64,000 nt of DNA, from positions 1 through 64,000 of the forward strand of contig JAFUIN010000023.1 of assembly GCA_017468465.1 (NCBI GenBank). The letters run 5' to 3'. The stretch's first letter is position 1; each line of letters opens with the position of its first letter. The position numbers and the translations under genes were made by a program. Under the pieces are notes generated by a model. It was not told where the DNA came from and searched no databases. It saw only the letters and a program-made list of their open reading frames with translations. Shown here piece by piece: positions 1 through 10,418 of this stretch. The stretch is from Clostridia bacterium (GTDB lineage: Bacteria > Bacillota > Clostridia > UMGS1840).

Positions 1-160
1 CAGAAATATTCTCAATATAACCATCATTAATATCATAAACTAAACTTTCAAATTTATATTCCATATCTTCCAAAGAAAAAGTACTATAAAAACTAATAAA
101 ACAAACAAAAAAAATAACAGCAGTAATTGCTGTTATTCTAATATTTCTTTTGCTTTCCAT
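1..160 (-). CDS. Partial unknown exported or membrane protein (N-terminal part)
   Basis: A reading frame begins with ATG at 160 and stays open to the left edge. The visible 53 residues start with a short basic segment (MESKRNIR), then a hydrophobic stretch of about 18 residues, then a polar region ending in DINDGYIENIS. This is the layout of a signal peptide or membrane anchor followed by an extracellular domain. No ribosome binding site is visible at proper spacing, because the only G-rich stretch touches the start codon. An inverted repeat with a T-run lies inside the hydrophobic segment. The frame may be a truncated or displaced gene. I do not recognise the family. Confidence 0.4.
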   Translation of the reverse strand, partial: MESKRNIRITAITAVIFFVCFISFYSTFSLEDMEYKFESLVYDINDGYIENIS

Positions 161-329
161 CCCCGGCTTATCCGAAAATCTACGGGCTTATTACAGGGAA
201 GTTTCGATTTGTATGATCCCCTTTACGATAGGGCTTCCGCTGGTGATGTTCATGCTGACATTGCTAAAAACCTCTAATACAAAAGGTCATTTTCAAAAAA
301 GCTGTAGTAACGGTGACCATGAACAATAA
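90..329 (+). pseudogene. Possible C-terminal remnant of a GerAB-type spore germination permease
   Basis: The plus strand has an open frame here with no usable upstream start. It encodes two hydrophobic segments, the second being IPFTIGLPLVMFMLTLLK after SENLRAYYREVSIC. This resembles the last membrane helix of GerAB/YndE-type amino-acid permease-like germination proteins, though I cannot run a search. Its end overlaps the radC 3' end, and its start overlaps the unknown minus-strand gene. If real, it is a decayed fragment left by a rearrangement. It could equally be a chance hydrophobic frame. Confidence 0.2.
101..137 (-). terminator. Intrinsic terminator downstream of radC
   Basis: A 10-bp perfect stem (113-122 with 128-137) encloses a 5-nt loop. 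On the minus strand it is followed by an eight-T run and a further T-rich stretch. It lies about 140 bases beyond the radC stop, so it suits the end of the hisB-radC operon. It also falls inside the 5' end of the partial minus-strand gene, so one of the two readings may be coincidental. Confidence 0.6.
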
Positions 330-981
330 TATGGTCTTTCACACGGATATCTACTGTGTTCAAAGCACGGGTAATGAGTCGGGTGGTGTCAATATCTGCT
401 CCGCTGGGCGAAAGATTGCCACTGGGATGATTATGTGCCAGAATGACCTGCTTGGTTTTTGGATATTTTAAGGCAGCCTCCAACACTTTACGAGGCTCTA
501 CCGGAATTTCACTGACAGAGCCCTCCAGAATTTTTTCGTAAGAAATAACTTTTCCGCTATTATTCAGAAAAACAGCGTAGAACACCTCATTAGAATGCCC
601 GAAAAACATTGCAGAAACATAATCTGCAATTTCTTCTGTTGAGCCGAGGACACGTTTTTCTTTCAGCTTTTCGGTTTCGATTTCCCGCATGATACAGTTA
701 ATCAGCGTAATGAGTGCAACAGTGTTTTCTCCAACTCCCGGAATTTTCTTCAATTCCCCCGGAGATGCCTCAAAAACAGCAGAAAAATTACCATTAAAAT
801 AATTGAGAATGTCGTGAGACAATTCATTCGTATCTCTGCGGGGAATGGAATAAAACGTCAAAAGCTCCAAGAGCTCATGGGGGCATAGATAATCCATCTG
901 CCCGGAAAGCAACTTAGAGCGCATGCGGCGACGATGTCCGTTATGGGGATTTTCTAATTGTTTCTCCCGATTATCTGTCAT
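274..981 (-). CDS. radC: RadC family protein (JAB1/MPN domain)
   Basis: The protein has 235 residues, the usual RadC length. A helix-hairpin-helix-like segment (about 77-90, IPGVGENTVAL) precedes a JAMM metalloprotease-like motif, HNHPSGNLSPSGAD, at about 183-196. The two His and the distal Asp that would bind zinc are all present. RadC was first named for DNA repair, but its biochemical role is still unsettled in most bacteria. It is the last gene of a minus-strand group with hisB-like, HAD and fumarase-beta genes. Its start overlaps the fumarase-beta stop by 11 bases, which suggests translational coupling. Confidence 0.95.
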   Translation of the reverse strand: MTDNREKQLENPHNGHRRRMRSKLLSGQMDYLCPHELLELLTFYSIPRRDTNELSHDILNYFNGNFSAVFEASPGELKKIPGVGENTVALITLINCIMREIETEKLKEKRVLGSTEEIADYVSAMFFGHSNEVFYAVFLNNSGKVISYEKILEGSVSEIPVEPRKVLEAALKYPKTKQVILAHNHPSGNLSPSGADIDTTRLITRALNTVDIRVKDHIIVHGHRYYSFFENDLLY

Positions 982-1495
982 ACAAATTATTTCCGTCCTT
1001 GTCGATTACTACAGTAAGCGCCAAATCTTTGACAGTAAGCTTGCGAACTGCTTCTGTTCCCAAATCTTCATAGCACACAATTTCTGCAGCTGTAATAGAC
1101 TTGGAAATCAATGCACCGGCACCGCCAATCGCAGCAAAATATACACTCTGATTGCGTTTCATAGCATCAATAACCGGCTGCTTACGAATGCCTTTGCCAA
1201 TCATACCAAGCTGTCCCAAATCCAACAATACGGGAGCGTAACGGTCCATACGATAGCTGGAGGTAGGTCCGCAGGAACCAATCACTTCTCCCGGCTTTGC
1301 AGGGGTAGGACCGGCATAATAAATAATTTTATCTTTAATATCAAAGGGAAGTTCTTCTCCTTTTTCCAAGGTTTCGGTCATTCTCTTATGGGCTGCATCT
1401 CTGGCAGTATAAATTTCGCCGGATAATAAAATCATATCGCCGGCTTTTAAGTTTTTAATTTTTTCTACTTCTGAAGTGTGTAATTTGAGTTCCAT
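971..1495 (-). CDS. Fumarate hydratase class I / L(+)-tartrate dehydratase beta subunit
   Basis: This 174-residue protein matches the C-terminal (beta) half of class I Fe-S hydro-lyases. Visible motifs include GEIYTARDAAHKR, YYAGPTPAKPG, IGSCGPTSSYRMD and IGGAGALISKSI. The family reversibly hydrates fumarate to malate, or dehydrates tartrate, as an alpha-beta pair in which alpha carries the 4Fe-4S cluster. I chose the ATG before ELKLHTS because upstream codons lack family similarity. The alpha-subunit gene is not adjacent: a HAD phosphatase lies upstream and radC downstream. The alpha gene must therefore be elsewhere or missing. Confidence 0.9.
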   Translation of the reverse strand: MELKLHTSEVEKIKNLKAGDMILLSGEIYTARDAAHKRMTETLEKGEELPFDIKDKIIYYAGPTPAKPGEVIGSCGPTSSYRMDRYAPVLLDLGQLGMIGKGIRKQPVIDAMKRNQSVYFAAIGGAGALISKSITAAEIVCYEDLGTEAVRKLTVKDLALTVVIDKDGNNLYDR

Positions 1496-1538
1496 TCTCG
1501 CAACTAATGTCCTTTCCAACTTTAACAATTTCTTTCAT

Positions 1539-2564
1539 CTATAAAATTTCCGGAAGACAGGTAGCATCCTCCAAAATAAAATTAGCGCCCATATTTTCAA
1601 AGAAAACCCGGGCATTTTTTCCGTCAACACCGGTCAGCACAGCACAGAATTTACACCCTGCATTTTGTGCCGCCAACAAATCACATAAAGCATCTCCAAC
1701 CACAAGCACACGACTTAAATCCGGCTTTTTATCCAGATGTTCTATCGAAAATGCGCTGCCCATTGCCGCTTTGATAAACTGGAACGGATGGGGCTTTACC
1801 AGCTTTTCGCCCTCCGGAAGCTTCTCCTGCCATTCCATTACATCGTCGTAGCTGACAATTTTATCTGCATCAAACAGGGAAAGCACACCCCAGTTAGAAA
1901 GAGGACGTTCCAGCTCTGTCTTCGGTCTTCCGCTACCGATTCCCAACCGATAACCTGAAGCTTTCAGAGCAGTAAGCATTGCTTTTGTTTCCTCCAGACC
2001 CAAAAGTGCTTCTTCCGAATCCATCAATCCGATATTTCCCTTCGATGCCGCAGAGGATGTGGGATATAACGAAAAATACTTCTCATCCCCCAAATACCAA
2101 TGCTGAAATTTCAAAACAATTTCCTGATATAAATTGCCGCCTTTTTTGGCATAGTCTTCAGGATAATTGAAGATTTCTTCATATTCCTGCGCCAAAACTT
2201 CCAGAAGTTCCGGTGCCAGTACATTTTTATCGGTTAAAAAGGCAGATACCTGAGTGAAAATATCTTCCTCCTCAAGTCCTTCGCTTTTTAAGATATCTGT
2301 AGCTAAAATCACCGCATAAGCCAAGTCCCAATTAGAATTGATGCCCAGCGATTTTACCGTTGTAACTGTATTTTGATAATCAAACACGGTATCCGTAATA
2401 GAATCTACATTTTCGTAGCAGTATTCGGGATTCAGCTCCAAATCTTCACAAAAATATTCATACACAGTCAATGCTGCTGCTTTCCAATAGGCATATTCGC
2501 CGGTAATGACACCGTCCAGATCAAACAGCACGGTATCAAACTGCCTAGAGTGCCCGTCGTCCAT
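1539..2564 (-). CDS. HAD-superfamily hydrolase (phosphatase-like)
   Basis: The protein has 341 residues with all four HAD motifs. Motif I is DLDGVIT near residue 16, with the nucleophile and acid Asp residues. Motif II is IGSGRP. The motif III Lys lies in KPHPF, and motif IV is VVGDALCDLLAAQNAG. An unusually large helical cap of about 180 residues sits between motifs I and II. It is therefore larger than standard phosphoglycolate phosphatases of about 220 residues. It should be a cytosolic phosphatase or phosphoglucomutase-like enzyme of unknown substrate. It lies 30 bases after the HisB-like gene. A histidinol-phosphate phosphatase role is possible but not shown. Confidence 0.88.
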   Translation of the reverse strand: MDDGHSRQFDTVLFDLDGVITGEYAYWKAAALTVYEYFCEDLELNPEYCYENVDSITDTVFDYQNTVTTVKSLGINSNWDLAYAVILATDILKSEGLEEEDIFTQVSAFLTDKNVLAPELLEVLAQEYEEIFNYPEDYAKKGGNLYQEIVLKFQHWYLGDEKYFSLYPTSSAASKGNIGLMDSEEALLGLEETKAMLTALKASGYRLGIGSGRPKTELERPLSNWGVLSLFDADKIVSYDDVMEWQEKLPEGEKLVKPHPFQFIKAAMGSAFSIEHLDKKPDLSRVLVVGDALCDLLAAQNAGCKFCAVLTGVDGKNARVFFENMGANFILEDATCLPEIL

Positions 2565-2594
2565 AATATTTCTCCGTTTCTTTTTCGATATATT

Positions 2595-3227
2595 TTATAA
2601 TACTTCTACATTAAAATCAATTTTACCTGCCACACCGGAGGTTAACCCCACACGGCTGCTATCACAAGCTAAAGCATTTTTCAGGCAAATGCCGAGCGCG
2701 CGGTAAATTGCTTCAAAAATATGATGTGCATTGGTTCCCTTTTTCAAGTTCACGTGCAAGGTTGCCTGCGCTCCCTGTGCCACACCTTCCAAAAACACCA
2801 GCAAATCTTCGGTAGGCACGCCTTCTGTCATTTCCGGAATGTTTCCGGAAAGATTTTCAAAATCAAAATATGCACGGTCTTCAAAGCTGATAGCCGCTTC
2901 TGCATAGGCTTCATCAATAATGCCAACACCATTTCCGAAGCCAACCACGCCGTCGCCACAATTTGCTGCTACATAAGACTTCAAAGCCTTCCCGAATGCG
3001 ATTCCCAAATCTTCAAAAATCACGTGTGACAACACAAAAGTATTCAACTTCACATCGGTTTCTATCGTAAATCCACCGCGATATGCAATGTGTTCCAGCA
3101 TATGATTCAAAAATGGATACGGTGTATTGATTTTAGCACGATAATCAGATGCAAGACCGGAAAAATCGCACAAAACGCGCATTTCAGATTCTGTTGTGGT
3201 ACGTGTTACTTTTACAGTTGTTTTCAT
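2595..3227 (-). CDS. Divergent HisB-like protein (imidazoleglycerol-phosphate dehydratase family)
   Basis: The 210-residue length and order of motifs fit HisB, which dehydrates imidazole-glycerol phosphate in histidine synthesis. Conserved blocks are NHMLEHIAYRGGF (41-53), FEDLGIAFGKAL (71-82), the IIDEAYAEAA block and AHHIFEAIYRAL (167-177). However, the usual HHTVED motif reads HVIFED, with V69 where the second His is expected. The later His of the HMLE block is R50, and the C-terminal IPSTKG motif is absent. Several manganese-binding ligands are thus missing. No other his genes are nearby. It is either a degenerate dehydratase or a paralog with another task. Confidence 0.75.
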   Translation of the reverse strand: MKTTVKVTRTTTESEMRVLCDFSGLASDYRAKINTPYPFLNHMLEHIAYRGGFTIETDVKLNTFVLSHVIFEDLGIAFGKALKSYVAANCGDGVVGFGNGVGIIDEAYAEAAISFEDRAYFDFENLSGNIPEMTEGVPTEDLLVFLEGVAQGAQATLHVNLKKGTNAHHIFEAIYRALGICLKNALACDSSRVGLTSGVAGKIDFNVEVL

Positions 3228-3294
3228 AAATCAGCCTTCCTTTCCGTTTGGATAAAGAGGATTTTTTGTGTTTTTCTCATAATGCACGAATTGC

Positions 3295-3323
3295 ATTATA
3301 ACACATTGTTAAGAAAAAATCAA
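3295..3323 (-). promoter_or_regulatory. Sigma-A promoter for the hisB-like operon
   Basis: On the minus strand a TTGATT -35 box (3323-3318) and a TATAAT -10 box (3300-3295) are separated by exactly 17 bases. The -10 box lies about 70 bases upstream of the HisB-like start. A short A/T-rich leader with an inverted repeat around TGCATTA/TAATGCA-like bases follows. This gives the four-gene group its own start, independent of ligA. Confidence 0.75.
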
Positions 3324-3327
3324 GCCC

Positions 3328-5322
<1,995 letters not shown>

Positions 5323-5955
5323 TTACATACCTTGGCTCAGGCTTTTATAGTTAATAAAAAAGTTGTAGTCCATCACTTGTCGCACCACAAAAGAGCTGTC
5401 GATTTGCTCACATACATTGCGGGAAAGCTCTGTAGTATTGGACGGTGGTATCAATAGCACCGCAACCACAATGAAGCAAACTGTAATAAAGGATGCTCCG
5501 GATAACACCACGCCGCACAGACGGTTTAACGTGCCGATTACCGGAACGTGGTTAATCAGCTTGGTGCACTTCTTCAGAATCAGTATTCCCAGTTTTATAA
5601 TGAAAATGATCAGAAGAATACTAATCACGTTAAGAATGACAGTGGTGATGCCGGATGCCATCGTTTCGGTTAAGGCAGTGACATCAAACACCTGATATTT
5701 TACAAACAAACCATCTAACTGTGCGTTTGCCTGACTTTTTTCCACATATCCTTTCATCCACTCTAAAACACCGGCGTTTACCCAGTCATACAACGGGGTT
5801 TTCATCAGCATTGGTGTAATGTACGGATACAATAAATAACCGCCGATGGCAGATATAATGACACCCATAAATCCAACCAATGCCTGCAAAAATCCGGTTT
5901 TATAACCTACATAAAAGGCAATTACCAAACAAATGATAAATAAAATATCAAGCAT
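5323..5955 (-). CDS. CvpA family membrane protein
   Basis: A 210-residue protein with four predicted membrane helices. The first is MLDILFIICLVIAFYVGYK, followed by a Gly-rich helix pair and the conserved LNRLCGVVLSG segment before the last helix. These are hallmarks of CvpA (colicin V production) proteins, which are widespread inner-membrane proteins of unclear function. An AAAGGGG ribosome binding site lies seven bases before the ATG. It sits between DUF5711 and ligA within the same operon. Confidence 0.85.
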   Translation of the reverse strand: MLDILFIICLVIAFYVGYKTGFLQALVGFMGVIISAIGGYLLYPYITPMLMKTPLYDWVNAGVLEWMKGYVEKSQANAQLDGLFVKYQVFDVTALTETMASGITTVILNVISILLIIFIIKLGILILKKCTKLINHVPVIGTLNRLCGVVLSGASFITVCFIVVAVLLIPPSNTTELSRNVCEQIDSSFVVRQVMDYNFFINYKSLSQGM

Positions 5956-5973
5956 TTTTAATCCCCTTTCCTG

Positions 5974-7137
5974 TTAACGAAGCACCATACGCTCCTGCCC
6001 GATGACAGCAATTTTATTTTTGAAATAGGTTGCGTCCTTGATTTCAAAATCCATTAGTTCGCTGTCTAAAATTTTTCCGTTTTTAGAAACATTCAAAATT
6101 TCTTTTCTTTTGTATGCTAAAAATTTGTCTTTGGAAATATCGCCAATTTTTAAGAACGCATCCAGAGAAAAGCTATCTGTTTTTCTTCCTTTTTTATCAT
6201 ATACCTCGCAGAGATAATTTTCGGAAACAGAGTTTTCAAAGCACAAAAGCACGGAACCGTTGGTAAAGGTATCAAACTGCTTTAATTTTCTGTCGCCAAA
6301 CTGTGTCAAGAGACTCAATTCGCCGCTGTCTGTCATCAAATACAGTCCATTCGTGCAAAGTATCAAGGCATACTGGTCAGTATAAGAAACAGCTACGCCC
6401 ATTTTATCCCCAATTACCTGCCCTCTGACAGGTTCTTCGGTATCCAGCCGGAAAAACAGCATTTTGGAAGTAATTCCCCCACCGGACACATCATTGGTTA
6501 AAACCGCCATCATATCGGTTTTCGGGTTAATTTTTGCATCTACTACATAGCCTGTACCGGAATACCAGGTGTATAACTCGTTACCATATTCATTGTAAAC
6601 CTTCACCGCAGCTTTAGAGCCATCCTCGTGAAGAATCATTACAAACTGACCTTTTTCGTTCATATCTGCACGAATGATTTCCTTATCGAAGCTCAGCGGT
6701 GCAATAATTCCGCTTTCGTCAAATAAAAGTGCTGTAGTTCCGGAAATATCGTATGCAAGAATGGTTTTTTCGCTGGTTAAGTATACCGGTTCTTGCATTG
6801 CACGAATAAACGGAGAAATGGTGGAGTTTACATCATGTGCTACATCCTTGCCCAAAGCATTTACCGATTTCAACCCGTCAATAGTGGTGAGGTAGTATGT
6901 ATTTTTTAATGACACACCACTGATATGCTGTGCAGGAGTATAATACACCGGTTCTGCCTGCCCGGGAGCTGAAAACAGACCGCTTTGATATAAAAAGCCG
7001 ATCCCAAGACACAGTAATGCCAGCAGAATAACTGCAAGCAATATTTTCCAGAAGGTGTTTTTCTTTTGCTTCTTTTTCTCAGCGCGCTTTTTCCGAAGCT
7101 CAATCCGTTCTTCCAGGGTTCTTTCTTTCTTTTTCAT
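5974..7137 (-). CDS. DUF5711-type membrane-anchored beta-propeller-like protein
   Basis: The protein has 387 residues from the ATG that follows an AGAGGATG ribosome binding site. A very basic N-terminus (KKKERTLEERIELRKKRAEK) precedes one membrane helix at about 32-50. A long extracellular region rich in beta strands follows, with repeated hydrophobic-turn patterns such as ILAYDISGTTALLFDESG and VKVYNEYGNELYTW. This looks like a WD40/PQQ-like propeller, as in the clostridial DUF5711 family. Its function is unknown. The frame can be extended upstream by 19 codons, but that would enter the truA end and lacks a ribosome binding site. Confidence 0.75.
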   Translation of the reverse strand: MKKKERTLEERIELRKKRAEKKKQKKNTFWKILLAVILLALLCLGIGFLYQSGLFSAPGQAEPVYYTPAQHISGVSLKNTYYLTTIDGLKSVNALGKDVAHDVNSTISPFIRAMQEPVYLTSEKTILAYDISGTTALLFDESGIIAPLSFDKEIIRADMNEKGQFVMILHEDGSKAAVKVYNEYGNELYTWYSGTGYVVDAKINPKTDMMAVLTNDVSGGGITSKMLFFRLDTEEPVRGQVIGDKMGVAVSYTDQYALILCTNGLYLMTDSGELSLLTQFGDRKLKQFDTFTNGSVLLCFENSVSENYLCEVYDKKGRKTDSFSLDAFLKIGDISKDKFLAYKRKEILNVSKNGKILDSELMDFEIKDATYFKNKIAVIGQERMVLR

Positions 7138-7162
7138 CAAATCACATCCTCTTTCAGACCGA

Positions 7163-7897
7163 TTAGTAATATACATCGTATAAATATAATCCATGCGGCG
7201 GAACCGTCATTCCCGCATCTGTACGGCATTTGCTTTCTATGATAGTCTTTAATTCTTCCCGTTCCATTTTGCCATTCCCGATTTGAATCAGCGTACCGGT
7301 GATAATTCTTACCATATTATATAAAAATCCATTAGCAGAAATGCGGATTTCAATTTCATTTCCCGTTTTTGTGACGGTTAATTCGGTGACATTTCGAACG
7401 GTAGTTTTCACCTGAGCACCCGATGCCATGAAACATTTGAAATCCTTTTCTCCCACAATTAAACTGCAGGCATCCTGCATTTTTTTCACGTCCAAAGGAA
7501 TGGGATAAAAATAACTGCGTTTACAGAAAAGTGCTTCCGGATTTCTTTGGTTTAAGATTTTATACACATAGGTTTTATACTTTGGTGAAAACCGTGCATG
7601 AAAATCATTGGGAACCTCTTTGCATTCTCTCACCGTGATATCGCAAGGCAATAAAGAATTCATTGCCAGAACAAAACGGTCACAAGGAATGGGCGACTTG
7701 GTATGCACGTTAAAATAATAGCGCAGTGCATGAACTCCCGCATCCGTTCTGCCACAGCCGATGATGCGCAAATTTTCCCCCGTTAACGTATGAAGCACTC
7801 GTTCCAGCTCGCTCTGGATGGTAATTTGCCCATCCTGACACTGATAGCCGTGATAATTGGTGCCGTCGTAGGAAATCTGAAACAGTAAATTTCTCAT
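7163..7897 (-). CDS. truA: tRNA pseudouridine(38-40) synthase TruA
   Basis: TruA converts uridines 38-40 of the tRNA anticodon arm to pseudouridine. The 244-residue protein has the catalytic Asp (D52) in GCGRTDAGVHAL. It also has the conserved ISYDGTNYHGYQ start, the FHARFSPKYKTYVYKI segment, and the FLYNMVRIITGTLIQIG block. Its start overlaps the ecfT stop by four bases, an ATGA-type coupling. TruA next to the ECF core genes is a common Firmicutes arrangement. Confidence 0.97.
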   Translation of the reverse strand: MRNLLFQISYDGTNYHGYQCQDGQITIQSELERVLHTLTGENLRIIGCGRTDAGVHALRYYFNVHTKSPIPCDRFVLAMNSLLPCDITVRECKEVPNDFHARFSPKYKTYVYKILNQRNPEALFCKRSYFYPIPLDVKKMQDACSLIVGEKDFKCFMASGAQVKTTVRNVTELTVTKTGNEIEIRISANGFLYNMVRIITGTLIQIGNGKMEREELKTIIESKCRTDAGMTVPPHGLYLYDVYY

Positions 7898-8703
7898 AAG
7901 GATGCTCCCACAAGGTTACAGGATAGCATAACCGTAATTGCTAAAATAAAGACGAACAGTGCTAACGTATCCTTTTTCTGATATTTCAGTTCTTTCAGCT
8001 TTGTGCGGTCATCACCGCCGTGATAGCAACGGGATTCCATTGCAACTGCCAACTCGTCTGCCCGACGAAAAGCCGATACAAACAGCGGAATTAAAATGGG
8101 AACAAGCGCTTTTGCACGGCGAATCAGATTCCCCTCGGAAAGAGCTGCTCCCCTTGCCTTTTGTGCTGCCATAATCTTGTCGGTTTCTTCAATCAATGTG
8201 GGAATAAACCGCAGTGCAATAGACATCATCATGGCAATTTCGTGTGCCGGCACACCGATTTTGGCAAACGGCTTCAATAAACTTTCAATACCGGAGGTTA
8301 GCGTAATGGGCGTGGTGGTATAGGTTAAAAACGACGTCCCCATCACCAAAAACACAATACGAAACAGCATAAACAACGACATAATAATGCCTTCATGGGT
8401 AATTTTTAAGATTCCCCATTGCCACAGAATCCGTCCATCTGTCATAAATAGATTCAACAGTGCTGTAATAGACATCAGAATGAGTAAGGGTTTTAAGCCT
8501 TTCAATAAAAAGCTAACCGGAATTTTGGAGACAGCACAAAGAAGTAAGGTGAGTACCGCCAACACCAAAAATCCCCAGAAATTCTGAATCAGAAAAATCG
8601 AAACAATATAAACCAGCGTCAAAACAATTTTCAAGCGGGGGTCTAATTTGTGAACCACTGATTCTGACGGGTAATACTGCCCGATGGTAATATCCTTTAA
8701 CAT
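7894..8703 (-). CDS. ecfT: Energy-coupling factor transporter transmembrane protein EcfT
   Basis: The 269-residue integral membrane subunit couples the two EcfA ATPases to vitamin- or metal-binding S components. Several hydrophobic helices are visible. The C-terminal cytoplasmic coupling region carries the typical Ala-Arg-Gly type motifs, QKARGAALSEG and DELAVAMESRCYHGG. It follows ecfA2 by two bases. No S component gene is in the window, so this is a shared (group II) ECF module that should serve S proteins encoded elsewhere. Confidence 0.95.
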   Translation of the reverse strand: MLKDITIGQYYPSESVVHKLDPRLKIVLTLVYIVSIFLIQNFWGFLVLAVLTLLLCAVSKIPVSFLLKGLKPLLILMSITALLNLFMTDGRILWQWGILKITHEGIIMSLFMLFRIVFLVMGTSFLTYTTTPITLTSGIESLLKPFAKIGVPAHEIAMMMSIALRFIPTLIEETDKIMAAQKARGAALSEGNLIRRAKALVPILIPLFVSAFRRADELAVAMESRCYHGGDDRTKLKELKYQKKDTLALFVFILAITVMLSCNLVGASL

Positions 8704-8705
8704 AG

Positions 8706-9560
8706 TTATCCTCTCAAATTCATAATTGCCGAAACTGCATCCGAAACCGTAAAAATATTTTCGGGGATCGCGATTCCCTTTTCCCGAAGCTTATGGACCG
8801 CTAATGTAACCTGCGGAACTGAAAGCCCGATTTTGTGAAGCTTTTCTGCGTGATGAAACACCTCTGCCAAACTGCCGGAAAGCATCACCTTTCCTTCGTT
8901 TAACACCAACAATTTATCACAGTATTTTGCAACATCCTCCATGCTGTGAGACACTAAAATAACGCTCATATTCATTTGTTTGTGAATGTTGCGGATACTT
9001 CTTAAAATTTCTTCTCTGCCCTTGGGATCCAGCCCGGCCGTGGGTTCATCCAGAATCAGAACCTTCGGTTCCATTGCCAGAACTCCTGCAATGGCAACTC
9101 TTCTCTTTTGCCCGCCGGAAACAGAAAAAGGTGATTTTTCTGCTAATTCAAAGGGCAAGCCAACCAATTCCATTGCCGTGCGTACCCGAAGATCAATCTC
9201 TTTTTCCGAAAGCCCCATATTGGAGGGCCCAAAAGCAATATCCTGATAAATGGTTTCTGCAAACAGCTGCTGTTCAGGATACTGAAACACCAATCCAACC
9301 GTAAAGCAAAGACCTTTTGTATCAGCGTTTTTTCCGGTAATGATACGGTCTCCCACACGAATCGTTCCTTCTGTAGGCTTCACAAGACCGTTCAAATGCT
9401 GCACCAATGTGGATTTTCCGCTTCCGGAATGACCGATTAGCCCAACAAATTCACCGCTTTTCACAGTAAAATTGATGTTTTCCAGTGCCACCTTTTCAAA
9501 AGGAGTGCCGGGTACATATATATAAGTTAAATTTTCAACTGAAATATTCAATGTTTTCAC
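8706..9560 (-). CDS. ecfA2: ECF transporter ATP-binding protein EcfA2
   Basis: An ABC ATPase of 284 residues. Walker A is GHSGSGKST, the Q-loop is FQYPEQQLF, the signature is SVSGGQKRR, and Walker B is VLILDEPTAGLD followed by the H-loop VSHSMEDVAKY. The N-terminal tail YIYVPGTPFEKVALENI is typical of EcfA2 (CbiO2). It pairs with EcfA1 ten bases upstream to drive vitamin uptake through EcfT at the membrane. Confidence 0.96.
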   Translation of the reverse strand: MKTLNISVENLTYIYVPGTPFEKVALENINFTVKSGEFVGLIGHSGSGKSTLVQHLNGLVKPTEGTIRVGDRIITGKNADTKGLCFTVGLVFQYPEQQLFAETIYQDIAFGPSNMGLSEKEIDLRVRTAMELVGLPFELAEKSPFSVSGGQKRRVAIAGVLAMEPKVLILDEPTAGLDPKGREEILRSIRNIHKQMNMSVILVSHSMEDVAKYCDKLLVLNEGKVMLSGSLAEVFHHAEKLHKIGLSVPQVTLAVHKLREKGIAIPENIFTVSDAVSAIMNLRG

Positions 9561-9569
9561 CAGATTTTT

Positions 9570-10400
9570 CTACAATACTTTTGTGATTTGTTCTACCAAT
9601 TCATCCACAGATAAGATGCAAGAGTCAATGTTCAACCCTGCCTGATGGAGCTGATAGGAAAGCTCGGTAATCTGCGGAACGTCCAACCCCGTCTTTTTTA
9701 AGATTTCATATTGGGAAAAAATTTCCTCCGGTGTTCCGTCCAGTAAAATTTTTCCCTTTTCCATAACAACAATGCGGTCAGCAAGGGCTGCTTCTTCCAT
9801 ATTATGCGTGATGAGAATTGCGGTAATGCCATATTCCCGATTCAGTCTCAGAATGGTTTCCACTACTTCTTTTCTGCCTCTGGGGTCCAGCATAGCCGTG
9901 GGCTCATCCAGCACAATCACCGAGGGGCGCATGGCAACAATGCCGGCAATGGCAACCCGCTGTTTTTGTCCACCGGACAAGTGCTGCGGTGAACTGAGTC
10001 GGTATTCATACATCCCTACACATTTTAACGCATCGTCCACTCTTTTGCGAATTTCTTCGGAAGGAACGCCTAAATTTTCCGGTGCAAAGGCAACATCATC
10101 TTCAATGATGGATGCCACCAGCTGATTGTCGGGATTTTGAAATACCAATCCACAATTTTTCCGGATTTCTAAAAGAAGCGCTTCGTTCTTTGTATCCATC
10201 CCGGAAACATACACTGTTCCGCCGGTTGGAAGAAGCACTGCATTAAACAGCTTTGCCAAAGAAGATTTTCCACTGCCGTTATGCCCTAAAAGTGCGGTAA
10301 AGCTCCCTTTTTCGATTGTTAAATTAAACTGCTCAAGAACCTTTTTCTGACTGTCCTCATATCCAAAGGTCAGGTTCTCGGTTTTAATAATCTCCATCAT
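9570..10400 (-). CDS. ecfA1: ECF transporter ATP-binding protein EcfA1
   Basis: The partner ATPase has 276 residues. Motifs are Walker A GHNGSGKSS, Q-loop FQNPDNQLV, signature HLSGGQKQR and Walker B VIVLDEPTAMLD, then THNMEEAALAD. Two consecutive ATG codons are possible starts, preceded by GAGGAATC. It follows the rRNA methyltransferase by 18 bases in the same operon. The EcfA1-EcfA2-EcfT order is the standard Firmicutes arrangement. Confidence 0.96.
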   Translation of the reverse strand: MMEIIKTENLTFGYEDSQKKVLEQFNLTIEKGSFTALLGHNGSGKSSLAKLFNAVLLPTGGTVYVSGMDTKNEALLLEIRKNCGLVFQNPDNQLVASIIEDDVAFAPENLGVPSEEIRKRVDDALKCVGMYEYRLSSPQHLSGGQKQRVAIAGIVAMRPSVIVLDEPTAMLDPRGRKEVVETILRLNREYGITAILITHNMEEAALADRIVVMEKGKILLDGTPEEIFSQYEILKKTGLDVPQITELSYQLHQAGLNIDSCILSVDELVEQITKVL

Positions 10401-10418
10401 ATCTGATTCCTCTTTTTG

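Noticed and set aside
923-1426. 167-codon plus-strand frame opposite radC and the fumarase gene
   Set aside because: It is antisense to two strongly recognised genes and has no ribosome binding site or family resemblance.
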